Of a stretch of 64,000 bases of DNA, positions 1 through 10,247 are shown piece by piece. Positions within the stretch are counted from its first letter, which is position 1; each line of letters begins with the position of its first letter. Under the pieces are notes generated by a model. That model ran no database searches. It was not told where the DNA came from and was given only the letters and a program-made list of their open reading frames with translations. Origin of the DNA: Polaromonas sp. (GTDB taxonomy: Bacteria > Pseudomonadota > Gammaproteobacteria > Burkholderiales > Burkholderiaceae_C); the NCBI RefSeq assembly GCF_012927455.1, contig NZ_JABBPE010000016.1:310001-374000 (forward strand), in the 5' to 3' direction. Both the position numbers and the translations under genes were made by a program.

Positions 1-16
1 CCTACAGGTTCTTCTC

Positions 17-1591
17 ATGACAATTCGCTCTCTACTTTTATTTGCTACATTTTTAATAGCTATTAGCGCCCATGCCTTAAGCCCGGAGGAGGTAAAAGGC
101 ATGACGCGGGGGGAAACCGAAGGGCGCGTGGAAGCACTGGCCAGGGCCGCTGTCAATCCAGACGACAAAACCGCAGCCTTCATCCAGGCGCTGGCCGACG
201 ATGCCGTGAAAACTGCCGGCGACAAGGTGTTCCTGATCAAGGACGGCCAGGCGTTTGACCCGGTCACCGGTGCGGCGCAGCCTCTGCCTGCCGACGCCGA
301 AGACGTGATCAACAACAACCTAATGCGCAGCGAGCTGGACAGCGCGCTGGCTGCGCTCAAGCTGTTTTCCAAAGACGAGTCAGTGCGGCGTGACGCCATT
401 CAAACGCTGGCCGGCGACAGTGATGAGTCGCGCCTTCCGCTGATTGAAAAAGCCTACGCGACAGAGACTGCGGCTGCGCTCAAAAGCCAGCTTGAGCTGG
501 TGCGCGCCGCAATTTTTCTGGGCAGCAGCGACAAGGCCAAGCGCCTGCAAGCCACAGCGCTGCTGGCGGACAGCAGCAAGCCGGGCACCAAGACCGTGCT
601 GCTGCAGCGTCTGGCGAGTGAAGAAGACGCTGACGTGAAGGTGGCACTGCAGGCCGCGCTGCGCAAGGTAGAGGCGGCGCTGGCCTGGGGCGACAAACTG
701 GGCGCGGTGTTCAGCGGCATCAGCCTGGGCAGCATCTTGCTTCTGGTAGCGCTGGGCCTGGCCATTACCTACGGCCTGATGGGTGTCATCAACATGGCGC
801 ACGGCGAGTTGATGATGATTGGCGCGTATGCGACCTATGTGGTGCAGGGCCTGTTTCAGAAATACCTGCCGGACGCGTTTGACTGGTATCTGCCAGCCGC
901 CGTGCCGGTGGCCTTCATGGCGGCGGCGCTGATGGGCGCTGCGCTGGAACGCGGCGTGATTCGCTTCCTCTATGGCCGTCCGCTGGAAACCCTGCTGGCC
1001 ACCTGGGGCATCAGCCTGATGCTGCAGCAGTTGATGCGCAGCATTTTTGGCGCGCAAAACGTCGGCGTCGAAAACCCGGTGTGGATGAGTGGCGGCGTGC
1101 AGGTGCTGGGCAATTTGTCGCTGCCCTACAACCGGCTCGTCATCATCGGCTTTGCCCTCGCCGTGCTGCTGGCCATGGCCTGGCTGATCAGCCAGACGCG
1201 GCTGGGCCTGTTTGTGCGCGGTGTCACGCAAAACCGGCCAATGGCCGCGTGCATGGGCGTGAACACGGCGCGTGTCGACACCTATGCGTTTGCCCTGGGC
1301 TCGGGCATTGCCGGGCTGGCCGGCTGCGCCTTGAGCCAGGTCGGTAACGTCGGTCCAGACCTGGGCCAGGGCTACATCATCGATGCCTTCATGGTGGTGG
1401 TGCTGGGCGGCGTCGGCCAGCTGGCCGGCACGGTGTATGCGGCCATGGGCTTGGGGCTTTTGAACAAATTCCTGGAAGGCTGGACCGGCGCGGTGCTGGC
1501 CAAGATTGCGGTGCTGGTGCTCATCATCATCTTTATTCAGAAACGTCCGCAGGGCATCTTTGCGATGAAGGGCCGCGCAGCGGAAGCCTGA
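17..1591 (+). CDS. urtB: Urea ABC transporter permease UrtB (long N-terminal region, LivH-like C-terminal half)
   Basis: ORF with signal peptide, LivH-like motifs (GLAITYGLMGVINMAHGELMMIGAYATY) and urtCDE context. Confidence 0.93.
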   Translation: MTIRSLLLFATFLIAISAHALSPEEVKGMTRGETEGRVEALARAAVNPDDKTAAFIQALADDAVKTAGDKVFLIKDGQAFDPVTGAAQPLPADAEDVINNNLMRSELDSALAALKLFSKDESVRRDAIQTLAGDSDESRLPLIEKAYATETAAALKSQLELVRAAIFLGSSDKAKRLQATALLADSSKPGTKTVLLQRLASEEDADVKVALQAALRKVEAALAWGDKLGAVFSGISLGSILLLVALGLAITYGLMGVINMAHGELMMIGAYATYVVQGLFQKYLPDAFDWYLPAAVPVAFMAAALMGAALERGVIRFLYGRPLETLLATWGISLMLQQLMRSIFGAQNVGVENPVWMSGGVQVLGNLSLPYNRLVIIGFALAVLLAMAWLISQTRLGLFVRGVTQNRPMAACMGVNTARVDTYAFALGSGIAGLAGCALSQVGNVGPDLGQGYIIDAFMVVVLGGVGQLAGTVYAAMGLGLLNKFLEGWTGAVLAKIAVLVLIIIFIQKRPQGIFAMKGRAAEA

Positions 1592-1593
1592 CC

Positions 1594-2724
1594 ATGAAAG
1601 CACCGATCACCCCCCACTTCTCCGGCGCCATGCTGCCGGCAAAAGCCCCCTTACTCACGCGCACCGGCTGGAGCGCCTTTGTCATCGCGCTGATCGTGGT
1701 CTGCGCCGTGGCGCCGCTGCTGAACCTGTGGGTGCCCGAGGGTGGCGCGTTCCACCTGAGCACTTATGCGGTGGCGCTGCTCGGCAAGATCATGTGCTAC
1801 GCCATGGTTGCGCTGGCGATGGACCTGATCTGGGGCTACACCGGCATTCTTTCTCTGGGTCATGGCGTGTTTTTCGCGCTCGGCGGCTATGCCATGGGTA
1901 TGTATTTGATGCGCCAGATCGGCAGCGATGGCAACTACAAGAGCGCGCTGCCCGATTTCATGGTGTTTCTGGACTGGAAAACGCTGCCTTGGCACTGGAC
2001 TTTCAGCGACAGTTTTTTCGCAACACTGGTCTTGATTGTGGGGGTGCCGGCTCTCGTGGCCTTTGTATTTGGTTACTTCGCCTTTCGCTCGCGCATCAAG
2101 GGCGTGTATTTTTCCATCATCACGCAGGCCATGACCTTTGCCGCGATGCTGCTGTTTTTTCGCAATGAAACCGGTTTTGGCGGCAACAACGGATTTACCG
2201 ATTTCAAGCGCATTCTGAGCATTCCAATCGCCACTCCTTCGATGCGCATGCTGCTCTTTGTAATCACCGGCCTCACGCTATTGGGCTTTTTTCTGTTTGC
2301 AAAATGGCTGGTGAGCAGCAAGTTTGGCCGCGTGTTGCAGGCCATCCGCGACGCTGAAACGCGCGTAATGTTCTCGGGCTACAACCCCGTTGGCTACAAG
2401 CTCGCCATCTGGGTCATTTCGGCCGTCATGTGCGGCGTGGCCGGCGCGCTGTATGTGCCGCAGGTCGGCATCATCAACCCCGGAGAAATGAGCCCGGCCA
2501 ACTCGATTGAAATGGCCATCTGGGTGGCCGTGGGCGGACGCGCCAGCCTGGTCGGCCCGATCGCCGGCGCCTTCATCGTCAACGGTGCCAAGAGCTGGTT
2601 GACCGTGGCTTACCCGGAGTACTGGCTGTATTTTCTGGGCCTGTTGTTCATTGCCATGACGCTTTTCCTGCCCCAGGGCGTGGTGGGGCTGGCGAAGAAT
2701 CTTAGGAAAGGAAATGCCGAATGA
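1594..2724 (+). CDS. urtC: Urea ABC transporter permease UrtC
   Basis: LivM-like ORF (DLIWGYTGILSLGHGVFFALGGYAMGMYL) directly after urtB. Confidence 0.93.
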   Translation: MKAPITPHFSGAMLPAKAPLLTRTGWSAFVIALIVVCAVAPLLNLWVPEGGAFHLSTYAVALLGKIMCYAMVALAMDLIWGYTGILSLGHGVFFALGGYAMGMYLMRQIGSDGNYKSALPDFMVFLDWKTLPWHWTFSDSFFATLVLIVGVPALVAFVFGYFAFRSRIKGVYFSIITQAMTFAAMLLFFRNETGFGGNNGFTDFKRILSIPIATPSMRMLLFVITGLTLLGFFLFAKWLVSSKFGRVLQAIRDAETRVMFSGYNPVGYKLAIWVISAVMCGVAGALYVPQVGIINPGEMSPANSIEMAIWVAVGGRASLVGPIAGAFIVNGAKSWLTVAYPEYWLYFLGLLFIAMTLFLPQGVVGLAKNLRKGNAE

Positions 2725-2730
2725 GCGACG

Positions 2731-2801
2731 CCGGGCCGCCCCAAGGCGCGAAGGCCCCCGCGGGGGGCAGCGAAGTACACGCAGTGACGAGCGTGGGGGC
2801 C
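2731..2801 (+). repeat. Dispersed repeat family B copy between urtC and urtD
   Basis: CCGGGCCGCCCC...GCCCCCGCGGGGGGCAGCGAAGTACACGCAGTGACGAGCGTGGGGGCC; similar to copies near 27811, 31388 and 49239. Confidence 0.8.
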
Positions 2802-2806
2802 ATGTT

Positions 2807-3688
2807 ATGACACCCGACCTTCTGGAGCAGGGAGCGCAACGCCTGGAAAAACGCCAGGCAGCGTTGCAGGCCGGTCACTTCAACACCGCGTCCGGTGGCC
2901 GCAACGCCAGCACAGGTCGCGTCATCACGCCGGATGAAGTGGACGTAACGCATGGCCGCATCCTGTACTTGGAAGATGTCAATGTGAGCTTCGATGGTTT
3001 CAAAGCCATCAACAAACTTTCCCTGGATATTGCGCCCGGCGAGTTGCGCTGCATCATAGGCCCCAACGGCGCGGGCAAGACCACGCTGATGGACATCATC
3101 AGCGGCAAAACCCGGCCCGACAGCGGCAGCGTATTTTTTGGCAGCACGATTGACCTGCTGCGCTACACCGAGCCGCAAATTGCGCAGCTGGGAATTGGCC
3201 GAAAGTTTCAGAAACCCACGGTGTTCGAACAGCTGACGGTGTTTGAAAACCTGGAGCTGGCCCTCAAGACTGACAAGGGCGTGAAGTCGTCAATGTTCTT
3301 CAGGCTGGACTCGGCGCAGAGTGACCGGCTTGCCGAGATCATCGTGACCATCCAGCTGGCCGACAACGTCTCGCGGCTGGCGGGCAAGCTAAGCCACGGG
3401 CAAAAGCAGTGGCTGGAAATCGGCATGCTGCTAATGCAAGACCCCAAGCTGCTGCTGCTCGACGAACCCGTTGCCGGCATGACCGATGAGGAAACGGCGC
3501 GCACGGCCGAGTTGTTTCTTACGCTCAAGGGTAAGCATTCATTGATGGTGGTCGAGCACGACATGAGTTTCATCCGGGCGATCTCCGAGATCGTCACGGT
3601 GCTGTGTGACGGCTCTGTGCTGGCGCAGGGCACGCTGGACCAGGTGCAGGCAGATGAACGGGTGATCGAGGTGTATCTTGGCCGCTGA
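2807..3688 (+). CDS. urtD: Urea ABC transporter ATP-binding protein UrtD
   Basis: Walker A GPNGAGKTT, LSHGQKQWLEIGMLL; start moved to ATG 2807 because the upstream part of the ORF is repeat sequence. Confidence 0.92.
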   Translation: MTPDLLEQGAQRLEKRQAALQAGHFNTASGGRNASTGRVITPDEVDVTHGRILYLEDVNVSFDGFKAINKLSLDIAPGELRCIIGPNGAGKTTLMDIISGKTRPDSGSVFFGSTIDLLRYTEPQIAQLGIGRKFQKPTVFEQLTVFENLELALKTDKGVKSSMFFRLDSAQSDRLAEIIVTIQLADNVSRLAGKLSHGQKQWLEIGMLLMQDPKLLLLDEPVAGMTDEETARTAELFLTLKGKHSLMVVEHDMSFIRAISEIVTVLCDGSVLAQGTLDQVQADERVIEVYLGR

Positions 3689-3769
3689 CCTGACTTGCGT
3701 TCACACTGGGCTTGTCAAAGTGACTATGCTGGGTTTAGGCAACAGCGGCTAATTTTGAGGAGCGACACC

Positions 3770-4474
3770 ATGTTGGCGGTAAAAAACATTAACCAGTATT
3801 ACGGCGGCTCGCATATCCTGCGCAACGTGAGCCTGCAGGTGCCTGCAGGAAAAGTGACGGTGCTGCTGGGCCGCAACGGCGTCGGCAAGACCACGCTGCT
3901 CAAGTCGTTGATGGGGTTGGTTCCCATCAAGAGCGGCAGCATCGAATTTGACGGCAAGCCGATTCAGGACGCCACGCCTTTCCAGCGCGCGCGCGCGGGC
4001 ATTGGTTTTGTGCCGCAAGGCCGCGAAATTTTTGCGCGTCTGACGGTCGAGGAAAACCTGGCGATGGGGCTGGCCTACAAGAGCGCCGGTACGCCGATAC
4101 CAGCCAACCTGTACGAACTGTTTCCGGTGCTGCAAAACATGCTAAAGCGGCGCGGCGGCGACCTGTCGGGCGGCCAGCAGCAGCAGCTGGCGATTGCCCG
4201 TGCGCTGGCAGCCAGGCCGCGGCTGCTGATCCTGGACGAACCGACCGAAGGCATACAGCCCAGCATCATCAAGGACATAGGCCGTGTTATCCGCAGGCTG
4301 GCCGATCAAGGCCTGGACGGCCGGCCGGTGGCTGTTTTGCTGGTCGAGCAGTATTACGATTTTGCGCAGGAACTGGCCGATAGCTACCTCGTCATGGAGC
4401 GCGGCGCGGTCATCGCCAGTGGCGCGGGCCAGGACATGCAGGCCAAAGGCGTGCGCCAGCTGGTAGCCCTTTGA
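3770..4474 (+). CDS. urtE: Urea ABC transporter ATP-binding protein UrtE
   Basis: GRNGVGKTTLLKSLMGL, LSGGQQQQLAIARAL; MLAVKNINQYYGGSHIL start. Confidence 0.93.
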   Translation: MLAVKNINQYYGGSHILRNVSLQVPAGKVTVLLGRNGVGKTTLLKSLMGLVPIKSGSIEFDGKPIQDATPFQRARAGIGFVPQGREIFARLTVEENLAMGLAYKSAGTPIPANLYELFPVLQNMLKRRGGDLSGGQQQQLAIARALAARPRLLILDEPTEGIQPSIIKDIGRVIRRLADQGLDGRPVAVLLVEQYYDFAQELADSYLVMERGAVIASGAGQDMQAKGVRQLVAL

Positions 4475-4564
4475 GTTGGTCTGCAATTTTCTGCAGTTGC
4501 TTTTTAAATGTCCTGCGGGGCACTACAACGCATGGCGTTGGCGTGTCGTTGAAAAGACCCTGAC

Positions 4565-5395
4565 ATGAGCTGGAACGCCGCCCTGTCACTGGACTACGGC
4601 CTGGAAGCCGGGCGCAGCGTGCTGCGCTTTGCCCACACCGGCCCCTTGCGAATACTGCAAAGCCTTTACCCCGAGGGCGATGCGGTCTGCCACAACGTGC
4701 TGGTGCATCCGCCCGGCGGGCTGGTTGGCGGTGACACGCTGGACATTCGCGTCACGGTGGGCTGCGGCGCGCACGGGCTGGTGACCACCCCGGGCGCAAC
4801 GCGCTTTTACCGCTCTTCTGGCGAGCAGGCGCTGCAGCAAACCCACTTGCGCCTGGAGGGCGGCGCCCGCATGGAATGGCTGCCGCTGGAAACCATTTTG
4901 TACAGCGGCTGCAGAGCCACCAACCGGCTAAGCTTTGACCTGGCCCCCGAAGCCGAACTGATAGGCTGGGACATCACCGCGCTGGGCCTGCCGCACTCGG
5001 GCCAAGCGTTTACGCGCGGACAGTTTTGTCAGCACATTGAGCTGCCTGGCATCTGGCTGGAGCGCGGCATAGTGGACGCGCGCGACTCACGGTGGCTCAA
5101 CAGTCCTCTGGCGCTGGCTGGCCAGCATTGCATGGCGTCTATTTTCTTTGCCGCAGGCAGCGCCATTGACCGCGCGCGACGCGAACTGGCGCTGGACGGT
5201 GCCCGGCAGATGCTGGGCAGTCACGCGCTCAATGCCCAGGCCGGCGCCACCAGCCCCAACCCGCAGGTGGTGGTGCTGCGCGCGCTGGCACCGCAAGTTG
5301 AACCGGCCAGGGATCTGCTAAAAAAAGTCTGGGCCGTCTGGCGCCAGACGCTATGGAACAAAGTCGCCGTGGTGCCCCGTGTATGGGCCACATAA
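4565..5395 (+). CDS. ureD: Urease accessory protein UreD
   Basis: UreD-like motifs (LVHPPGGLVGGDTL, TPGATRFYRS, METILYSG-type) after urtE. Confidence 0.9.
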   Translation: MSWNAALSLDYGLEAGRSVLRFAHTGPLRILQSLYPEGDAVCHNVLVHPPGGLVGGDTLDIRVTVGCGAHGLVTTPGATRFYRSSGEQALQQTHLRLEGGARMEWLPLETILYSGCRATNRLSFDLAPEAELIGWDITALGLPHSGQAFTRGQFCQHIELPGIWLERGIVDARDSRWLNSPLALAGQHCMASIFFAAGSAIDRARRELALDGARQMLGSHALNAQAGATSPNPQVVVLRALAPQVEPARDLLKKVWAVWRQTLWNKVAVVPRVWAT

Positions 5396-5428
5396 GCTAC
5401 TAAAAAAGTAGCAAGCGACGGATTGCGT

Positions 5429-5459
5429 AAAAGGGTTGCAGCGCTACTGCAGCCCTTTT
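5429..5459. terminator. Bidirectional intrinsic terminator candidate between convergent ureD and OB-fold gene
   Basis: AAAAGGGTTGCAG-CGCTA-CTGCAGCCCTTTT inverted repeat. Confidence 0.65.
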
Positions 5460-5474
5460 GCAGCAGACTCGAAA

Positions 5475-5846
5475 TTACTTCTTGACGGTAACGCTGGTCG
5501 CTTCCAGCAGCAAGGGGTAGTTGTAGCCGGAGCCGAAATCCTTGTCGAGCGCCACCTTGCCGACGATAACTACCTGGTCGCCGACTTTTGCGCTTTGCTG
5601 GCTGGTCACGGTCAGGTCGTTGCTGGTCTTGTCGCCGGTACCGTCTTGCAGATGCAGGAAGTTGCGCTTCATGATGCCTTCATTGACCTTGACGACCTTG
5701 CCCTGCACGCGCACTTCCTTGCCCGACAGCGAGGTCTTGTTTTTGTGCAGGTCCGCCACGCTCTGGAGCTTGGCTTCTTGCGCGGATGCGCTCAATGCGC
5801 CCAGCGCCAGCACACCGGCTAATACGACGTTGAGGTATGTTTTCAT
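5475..5846 (-). CDS. Secreted OB-fold nucleotide-binding-like protein
   Basis: Signal peptide plus VRVQGKVVKVNEGIMKRNFLHLQDGTG OB-fold-like motif. Confidence 0.75.
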   Translation of the reverse strand: MKTYLNVVLAGVLALGALSASAQEAKLQSVADLHKNKTSLSGKEVRVQGKVVKVNEGIMKRNFLHLQDGTGDKTSNDLTVTSQQSAKVGDQVVIVGKVALDKDFGSGYNYPLLLEATSVTVKK

Positions 5847-5994
5847 AAAAAATTTCTCCTGAAAAGGTTAGTAGTCCGAGCCGCCACAGCGGGGAATTCC
5901 GCTTTGGATTGTCCGTCAGTGAAGTGAATAGGCAGGATCGCCTTGGTAGCAAAGTGTGTATAGCGGTTTTGCCGGGTGGCTGCATGTGCGCAAA

Positions 5995-7479
5995 TTACAG
6001 CCCCAGTGCCTGAAAAATGGTGTCGACGCGCGCCTGCACGGCGCCGTCCATGACGATGGGGCGGCCCCACTCGCGCTGCGTTTCGCCAGGCCATTTGTTG
6101 GTCGCGTCCAGCCCCATCTTGCTGCCCAGTCCACTAACCGGCGAGGCAAAGTCAAGGTAGTCAATCGGCGTGTTTTCAATCAGCATGGTGTCGCGCGCCG
6201 GGTCCATGCGCGTGGTCAGCGCCCAGATAACTTCGTGCCAGTCGCGCACGTCGACGTCGTCGTCGACCACGACGATGAACTTGGTGTACATGAACTGGCG
6301 CAGGTGGCTCCACACCCCCATCATGATGCGGCGCGCGTGCCCGGGATAGGACTTCTTGATCTGCACCACGGCCATGCGGTAACTGCAGCCTTCGGGCGGC
6401 AGATAAAAATCGGTGATCTCGGGAAACTGCCGCTGCAGCAGCGGGATGAACAGCTCGTTGAGCGCCATGCCGAGCACGGCCGGCTCGTCGGGCGGCTTGC
6501 CGGTGTAGGTCGAGTGATAAATCGGGTCGCGCCGCATGCTGATGCGGTCCACCGTGAAGACCGGAAACATGGCTTGCTCGTTGTAGTAGCCGGTGTGGTC
6601 ACCATACGGCCCTTCGAGCGCGTGCTGGTAGCCGCTGGGGTGGTTGGCGTCGGGGTAGATATGGCCTTCGAGAACGATCTCGGCGCTGGCCGGCACGCGC
6701 AGCGGCAGGCCAAGGGCCTTTACCACCTCGGTGCGGCCGCCGCGCAACAGGCCGGCAAACTGGTACTCGGACAGGCTGTCGGGCACCGGTGTGACGGCGC
6801 CCAAAATGGTGGCCGGGTCAGCCCCCAGCGCTACCGCCACCGGATAGGGCTGGCCCGGATACATCTGGCCATGGTCACGAAAATCGAGCGCACCTCCGCG
6901 GTGCGCCAGCCAGCGCATGATGAGCTGATTGCGGCTTAATACCTGCTGGCGGTAGATGCCCAGGTTCTGCCTCGGTTTGTGTGGCCCCTGCGTGACGACC
7001 AGGCCCCAGGTAATCAGCGGCGCCACGTCGCCGGGCCAACAGTGCTGCACCGGCAGGCGCGCCAGATCGACATCCTTGCCTTCCCACACTACCTCCTGGC
7101 AGGGCGCCGAACGCAGCTCCTTGGGGGCCATGTGCCACAGCGTCTTGAGCAAGCCACCCATCTCCAGCATGTCCTTGAAACCTTTGGGCGGCGCCGGTTC
7201 TTTGAGCGACGCCAGCACCTCGCCAAACGGGCGCAGGCCGCGCAGCTCGGCCACGCCCATGGCGCGCGCCACGCGCTCGGGTGTGCCGAACAGATTGGCC
7301 AGTACCGGCATGTGGTGGCCGGTGGGCTGCTCGAACAACAGCGCCGGGCCACCGGCGCGCAGCACGCGGTCGCACAGCGCGGTCATTTCCAGATAAGGCG
7401 ACACCGGCGCTGTGACGCGGCGCAGGTCGCCGCTTAGCTCCAGCTGGGCCATGAAATCGCGCAGATCGCGGTAAGACAT
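5995..7479 (-). CDS. ubiD: UbiD family decarboxylase (4-hydroxy-3-polyprenylbenzoate decarboxylase)
   Basis: [14 protein letters not shown]..., [21 protein letters not shown]; adjacent ubiX. Confidence 0.95.
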   Translation of the reverse strand: MSYRDLRDFMAQLELSGDLRRVTAPVSPYLEMTALCDRVLRAGGPALLFEQPTGHHMPVLANLFGTPERVARAMGVAELRGLRPFGEVLASLKEPAPPKGFKDMLEMGGLLKTLWHMAPKELRSAPCQEVVWEGKDVDLARLPVQHCWPGDVAPLITWGLVVTQGPHKPRQNLGIYRQQVLSRNQLIMRWLAHRGGALDFRDHGQMYPGQPYPVAVALGADPATILGAVTPVPDSLSEYQFAGLLRGGRTEVVKALGLPLRVPASAEIVLEGHIYPDANHPSGYQHALEGPYGDHTGYYNEQAMFPVFTVDRISMRRDPIYHSTYTGKPPDEPAVLGMALNELFIPLLQRQFPEITDFYLPPEGCSYRMAVVQIKKSYPGHARRIMMGVWSHLRQFMYTKFIVVVDDDVDVRDWHEVIWALTTRMDPARDTMLIENTPIDYLDFASPVSGLGSKMGLDATNKWPGETQREWGRPIVMDGAVQARVDTIFQALGL

Positions 7480-7496
7480 CGTGATAACCGCAGGGC

Positions 7497-8117
7497 CTAG
7501 CCAGCGCTGGCCGGCGCCAGGCCGTCCCAGCGCGGTGCCAGGTTGTGCGGCACGTCGAGCAAATCGAGCACGCGCGCCACGCTCTGGTCAACGATGTCGG
7601 CAAGGGTCTGTGGGCGCAGGTAAAAAGCCGGTAGCGGTGGGCAGATGATGCCGCCCATTTCTGTCACGCTGACCATGTTGCGCAAGTGCACCAGGTGCAG
7701 CGGGGACTCGCGCACCATCAGCACCAGACGGCGGCGCTCCTTGAGCATGACGTCGGCTGCACGCGTGATGAGGTTGTCGGCCAGGCCGTGCGCCACCGCC
7801 GCCAGCGTGCGCATGGAGCAAGGCGCCACCACCATGGCGTTGCAGCGGAAGGAACCACTGGCAATGCTGGCACCGACGTTGTGCACGTCGTGCCGCTGGT
7901 CGGCCAGCGCCTCGACGGCAGCGCGCTCCAGGCCATCCATGCCCTGCTCCTGTTGCAGGTTGCGCCAGCCCGCGTCGGACACCACCAGATGCGTTTCAAT
8001 GCCCGCCACGCTGCGCAGCACCTGCAGCAGCCGCACACCGTAAACCGCGCCGCTGGCGCCCGAGATGGCGACGACGATGCGCCGTGGCTGCACGCCGTTA
8101 TTGCCGCCCTCACCCAT
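7497..8117 (-). CDS. ubiX: Flavin prenyltransferase UbiX
   Basis: [23 protein letters not shown]; Pad1/UbiX motifs. Confidence 0.95.
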   Translation of the reverse strand: MGEGGNNGVQPRRIVVAISGASGAVYGVRLLQVLRSVAGIETHLVVSDAGWRNLQQEQGMDGLERAAVEALADQRHDVHNVGASIASGSFRCNAMVVAPCSMRTLAAVAHGLADNLITRAADVMLKERRRLVLMVRESPLHLVHLRNMVSVTEMGGIICPPLPAFYLRPQTLADIVDQSVARVLDLLDVPHNLAPRWDGLAPASAG

Positions 8118-8123
8118 GCGCTG

Positions 8124-8636
8124 TCATGCCCTGTCTTCAGGCGCGCGCGCGCCGCCCGACCAGCGCGAGGCAAAGCGTGCCAGCACCTGGTGCGGCAGCC
8201 ACTGCTGCAGGTCGAACACCGGCAATTCCAGTGCGTCGAGCGCGTTCTTGACCACCAGACCGAGTTCGGTGTCACCCTCAATGGACAGGCGGCGGCTGAA
8301 GAACAGCGTGTCGGGATCTTCCTGGCGCTGCGCCAGGCGCAGGAAATCATGGGCGCTGGCGCTCAGGGTCAGGTCGCAAGCCTGCTGGCGCGGGCAGGCG
8401 GCAAAGCGCTGACCGGTCCAGGCGAAATCAAAGGTCAGGCGCGCATCACGCACATGGATGCGCAGCTTCTTGTTCAGCAGGAACTGGCGCACATCGCCCG
8501 GTAAATGCCGCGCCAGGCCGAGGTTGAGCGCGCTGACCAGCAGCAGCGAGCCCGGATAGGCAGGCAGACGCGCCAGCAACTGCGCTGCGGGGGCGGGCAC
8601 TACGAAGGACGAGGAGGAGGAAGAATTCGAGTTCAT
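8124..8636 (-). CDS. ubiT: SCP2-domain ubiquinone biosynthesis accessory factor UbiT
   Basis: SCP2-like fold motifs (DLTLSASAHDFLRLAQRQEDPDTLFFSRRLSIEGDTELGL); located by ubiUV; start ATG at 8636. Confidence 0.88.
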   Translation of the reverse strand: MNSNSSSSSSFVVPAPAAQLLARLPAYPGSLLLVSALNLGLARHLPGDVRQFLLNKKLRIHVRDARLTFDFAWTGQRFAACPRQQACDLTLSASAHDFLRLAQRQEDPDTLFFSRRLSIEGDTELGLVVKNALDALELPVFDLQQWLPHQVLARFASRWSGGARAPEDRA

Positions 8637-8650
8637 GGCGTTCCAGACAA

Positions 8651-9268
8651 TCAGGCCACGTAGAGCAGCACGGTAAAGAAATGGCAGATGCTGCCAGCCA
8701 GCACAAACAGGTGCCACAGGCCATGGCCGTGGCGCACCTTGTGGTCGGTGGCGTAAAAAATAATGCCCACGGTGTAGAAGATGCCGCCGGCCACCAGCCA
8801 GGCAAAACCGGCCGGGGTAAGGGCTTGCCAGAGCGGTTCCACCGCCACCAGCGCGAGCCAGCCCATCAGCACATAGATCACCAGCGAAAGCACACGCGCG
8901 CCCTTGGCAAACCAGATCTCCTGCAGAATGCCAAACAGGCCCAGACCCCACACCGTGCCCAGCAGCGACCAGCCCCAGGCGCCGCGCAGCGACACCAGCG
9001 CGAACGGCGTGTAGCTTCCGGCTATCAGCAAATAAATGGAGCAGTGGTCAAACTTGCGCAGCACGTCTTTGGCGCGACCGCGCACGCTGTGGTACAGCGT
9101 GGAGAACGCATACAGCGCTACCAGCATGGCGCCGTAGATGCTGAAGCTGACGATTTTCCAGGGGTCTCCCAGGCGCGCCGCCAGCACGATCAGCAACGCC
9201 GAGCCGGCCAGCGCCAGGCCCGCGCCGACCAAGTGGCTGATGCTGTTGAAGCGCTCGCCGTAATACAT
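8651..9268 (-). CDS. Hemolysin III family membrane protein
   Basis: SHLVGAGLALAGSALL..., FDHCSIYLLIAGSYTPF, YATDHKVRHGHGLWHLFVLAGSICHFF. Confidence 0.92.
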   Translation of the reverse strand: MYYGERFNSISHLVGAGLALAGSALLIVLAARLGDPWKIVSFSIYGAMLVALYAFSTLYHSVRGRAKDVLRKFDHCSIYLLIAGSYTPFALVSLRGAWGWSLLGTVWGLGLFGILQEIWFAKGARVLSLVIYVLMGWLALVAVEPLWQALTPAGFAWLVAGGIFYTVGIIFYATDHKVRHGHGLWHLFVLAGSICHFFTVLLYVA

Positions 9269-9281
9269 CTGCTATATCCGC

Positions 9282-10199
9282 TCAGGCCTGCACTACGGAC
9301 TCGGGCTCGGCCTGGACGATTTGCTCCAGCCCGGGGCGGCCGTGCCAGTAGCCATTGCAGCCCTGGTCCGGCATCAGCGGTTGCAGCCGCGCCAGTGCTT
9401 CTTGCGGCGCCAGCGTTTGCGTACGCGCGGCATGGAACACCTCGATCACCTCGGTCGTGTGTTGCGCCTGCGGGCTCAGGCGAACCACGTCGACGCCGAG
9501 CGCGCGCATGTCGTCCAGCGCATCGACCAGGTTGTAGACGCGCGCCGATTGCGTTTGCGTGCCGTTGAGCACCAAAAATTCTTCGTGTTCACGGGTATTC
9601 AGCATCAGGCCATCGGGATGGTCAATGCAGCTGAAACGGCAGTCGTCCTTGGGCAGGTTGCGATGGCGCGCGGTAAAGCAGCGCGCCGAATAAGCCAGCG
9701 GCATGCGCCCATAAGCGAACACCTCGGTCTGCAGACCGGCCGGGCGGCCCTGCTGCAACACTGCCAGGTCGGCGCGTTTCATCTCCAGCGGCATGACCCA
9801 GCGGCTGGCGCCCAGCGAGGCCATCCATTGCAGCGTGGGCAGGTTGTAAACATTGAGGTGCGGACCGGCCACAAAGGGCACCTTGCCCGCCAGGCAGCGC
9901 ACGGCGCCCATGTCGTTGGCTTCAACCGAGAAATTGCCGTTGCTCGCGATCTTGTGCATGATGGCCAGGTCGGCGCCCGACTCCAGCAGCACCTGCGTGG
10001 ACAGCACCACTTCCTTGCCCGCGCCTTGCAGGCGTGCCGCCAGTTCCAGCCAGTCGCTCAGGCGCAGCTCATGGCGGCGCGAACACACGGTCTCGCCCAG
10101 GTAAACCAGATCGACCGGCGTAGCGGCGATGGCGTCGTAAAAACTGAAGATGGCATCTCGCGGCCAGTAGTACAGCAGCGGTCCCAGGGAGATTTTCAT
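9282..10199 (-). CDS. ubiV: U32 peptidase-like ubiquinone biosynthesis protein UbiV
   Basis: MKISLGPLLYYWPRD..., YLGETVCSRRHELRLSDW; adjacent ubiU and ubiT. Confidence 0.92.
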   Translation of the reverse strand: MKISLGPLLYYWPRDAIFSFYDAIAATPVDLVYLGETVCSRRHELRLSDWLELAARLQGAGKEVVLSTQVLLESGADLAIMHKIASNGNFSVEANDMGAVRCLAGKVPFVAGPHLNVYNLPTLQWMASLGASRWVMPLEMKRADLAVLQQGRPAGLQTEVFAYGRMPLAYSARCFTARHRNLPKDDCRFSCIDHPDGLMLNTREHEEFLVLNGTQTQSARVYNLVDALDDMRALGVDVVRLSPQAQHTTEVIEVFHAARTQTLAPQEALARLQPLMPDQGCNGYWHGRPGLEQIVQAEPESVVQA

Positions 10200-10247
10200 G
10201 GTGCGGATTTCCGGCCTGCGCGGCCAGTGCATGGTCGGTTCAAGGCG

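Noticed and set aside
380-1603. 407-aa minus-strand ORF antisense to urtB
   Set aside because: Mirror-frame artefact of GC-rich coding DNA; His/Gln-rich low-complexity translation without domain motifs
2714-2806. N-terminal extension of UrtD (MPNERRRAAPRREGPRGGQRS...)
   Set aside because: This translation comes from a family B repeat copy; ATG 2807 is a better start
8590-8636. Poly-Ser start of UbiT (MNSNSSSSSSF) as a phase-variable tract
   Set aside because: Codons are mixed and the tract is short; no evidence of slippage
8124-8951. 275-aa reading of UbiT with a long N-terminal extension
   Set aside because: The extension overlaps the hemolysin III gene in another frame; ATG at 8636 fits UbiT length
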